DNA of 64,000 bases, from positions 62,001 to 126,000 of the forward strand of contig JBBHKE010001823.1 of assembly GCA_037447655.1 (NCBI GenBank). The letters run 5' to 3'. The translations under genes were made by a program, and so were the position numbers. Origin of the DNA: Zygnema cylindricum (Eukaryota; Streptophyta; Zygnematophyceae; Zygnematales; Zygnemataceae). A model generated the notes under the pieces. The model saw only the letters and a list, made by a program, of their open reading frames with translations, was not told the DNA's origin and ran no database searches. This document shows positions 63,979 through 64,000 of the stretch, in pieces (within the stretch, counting starts at the first letter, position 1; each line of letters starts with the position of its first letter).

Positions 63979-64000
63979 AATAGGCCATCTTCTACTACTT

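Overview
The window is nuclear DNA from a land plant. Three protein families restricted to or typical of plants are present: an intronless EXORDIUM/PHI-1-like secreted protein, an INDETERMINATE DOMAIN (IDD/BIRD) zinc-finger factor, and a plastid-type GNAT acetyltransferase with GT-AG introns. The rest is AT-rich, repeat-laden intergenic DNA. A non-seed plant (bryophyte, lycophyte or fern) is my guess, not something the sequence proves. All exon boundaries were read by eye from splice consensus, phase and protein continuity.

Layout. 0-4 kb: a broken Ty1/copia gag start (minus strand), a tRNA-like hairpin and unrecognised AT-rich DNA. 4-8 kb: nested DNA transposons without transposase genes (long-TIR, Harbinger-like, hAT-like and TA-inserting MITEs). 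8-16.5 kb: a tandem duplication carrying two EXORDIUM-like genes. Copy 1 is cut by a 10-N assembly gap; copy 2 is intact. Copy 1 has two MITE insertions that copy 2 lacks, so copy 2 shows the empty sites. 16.5-26.4 kb: no recognisable gene. 26.4-30.7 kb: a three-exon IDD gene with glycine-rich tail, a GGGA array at its first splice donor and a duplicated decoy splice acceptor. 30.7-36 kb: no recognisable gene. 36-42.1 kb: a nine-exon minus-strand secreted GH5 glycosidase whose sequence looks like microbial endoglucanases. 42.1-49.2 kb: MITEs, tandem repeats and a Harbinger-like element. 49.3-51.7 kb: a five-exon minus-strand GNAT gene. 52.5-62.8 kb: a foldback element within a foldback element, a GC-rich tandem array split by a MITE, further nested MITEs, and an hAT transposase fragment. 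63.2 kb to the end: the start of another Ty1/copia gag, frameshifted.

The four host genes show no operon-like or pathway relation to each other. The most coherent new pattern is a group of MITEs with ends close to CACCGTGAATCGTTATTAG that insert at TA. It includes three copies of exactly 199 bp, several of about 500-550 bp, nested insertions, and two independent empty-site comparisons. An hAT-like 307-bp MITE family with 8-bp target duplications is equally well supported. I found no CRISPR array, rRNA gene or complete tRNA gene.
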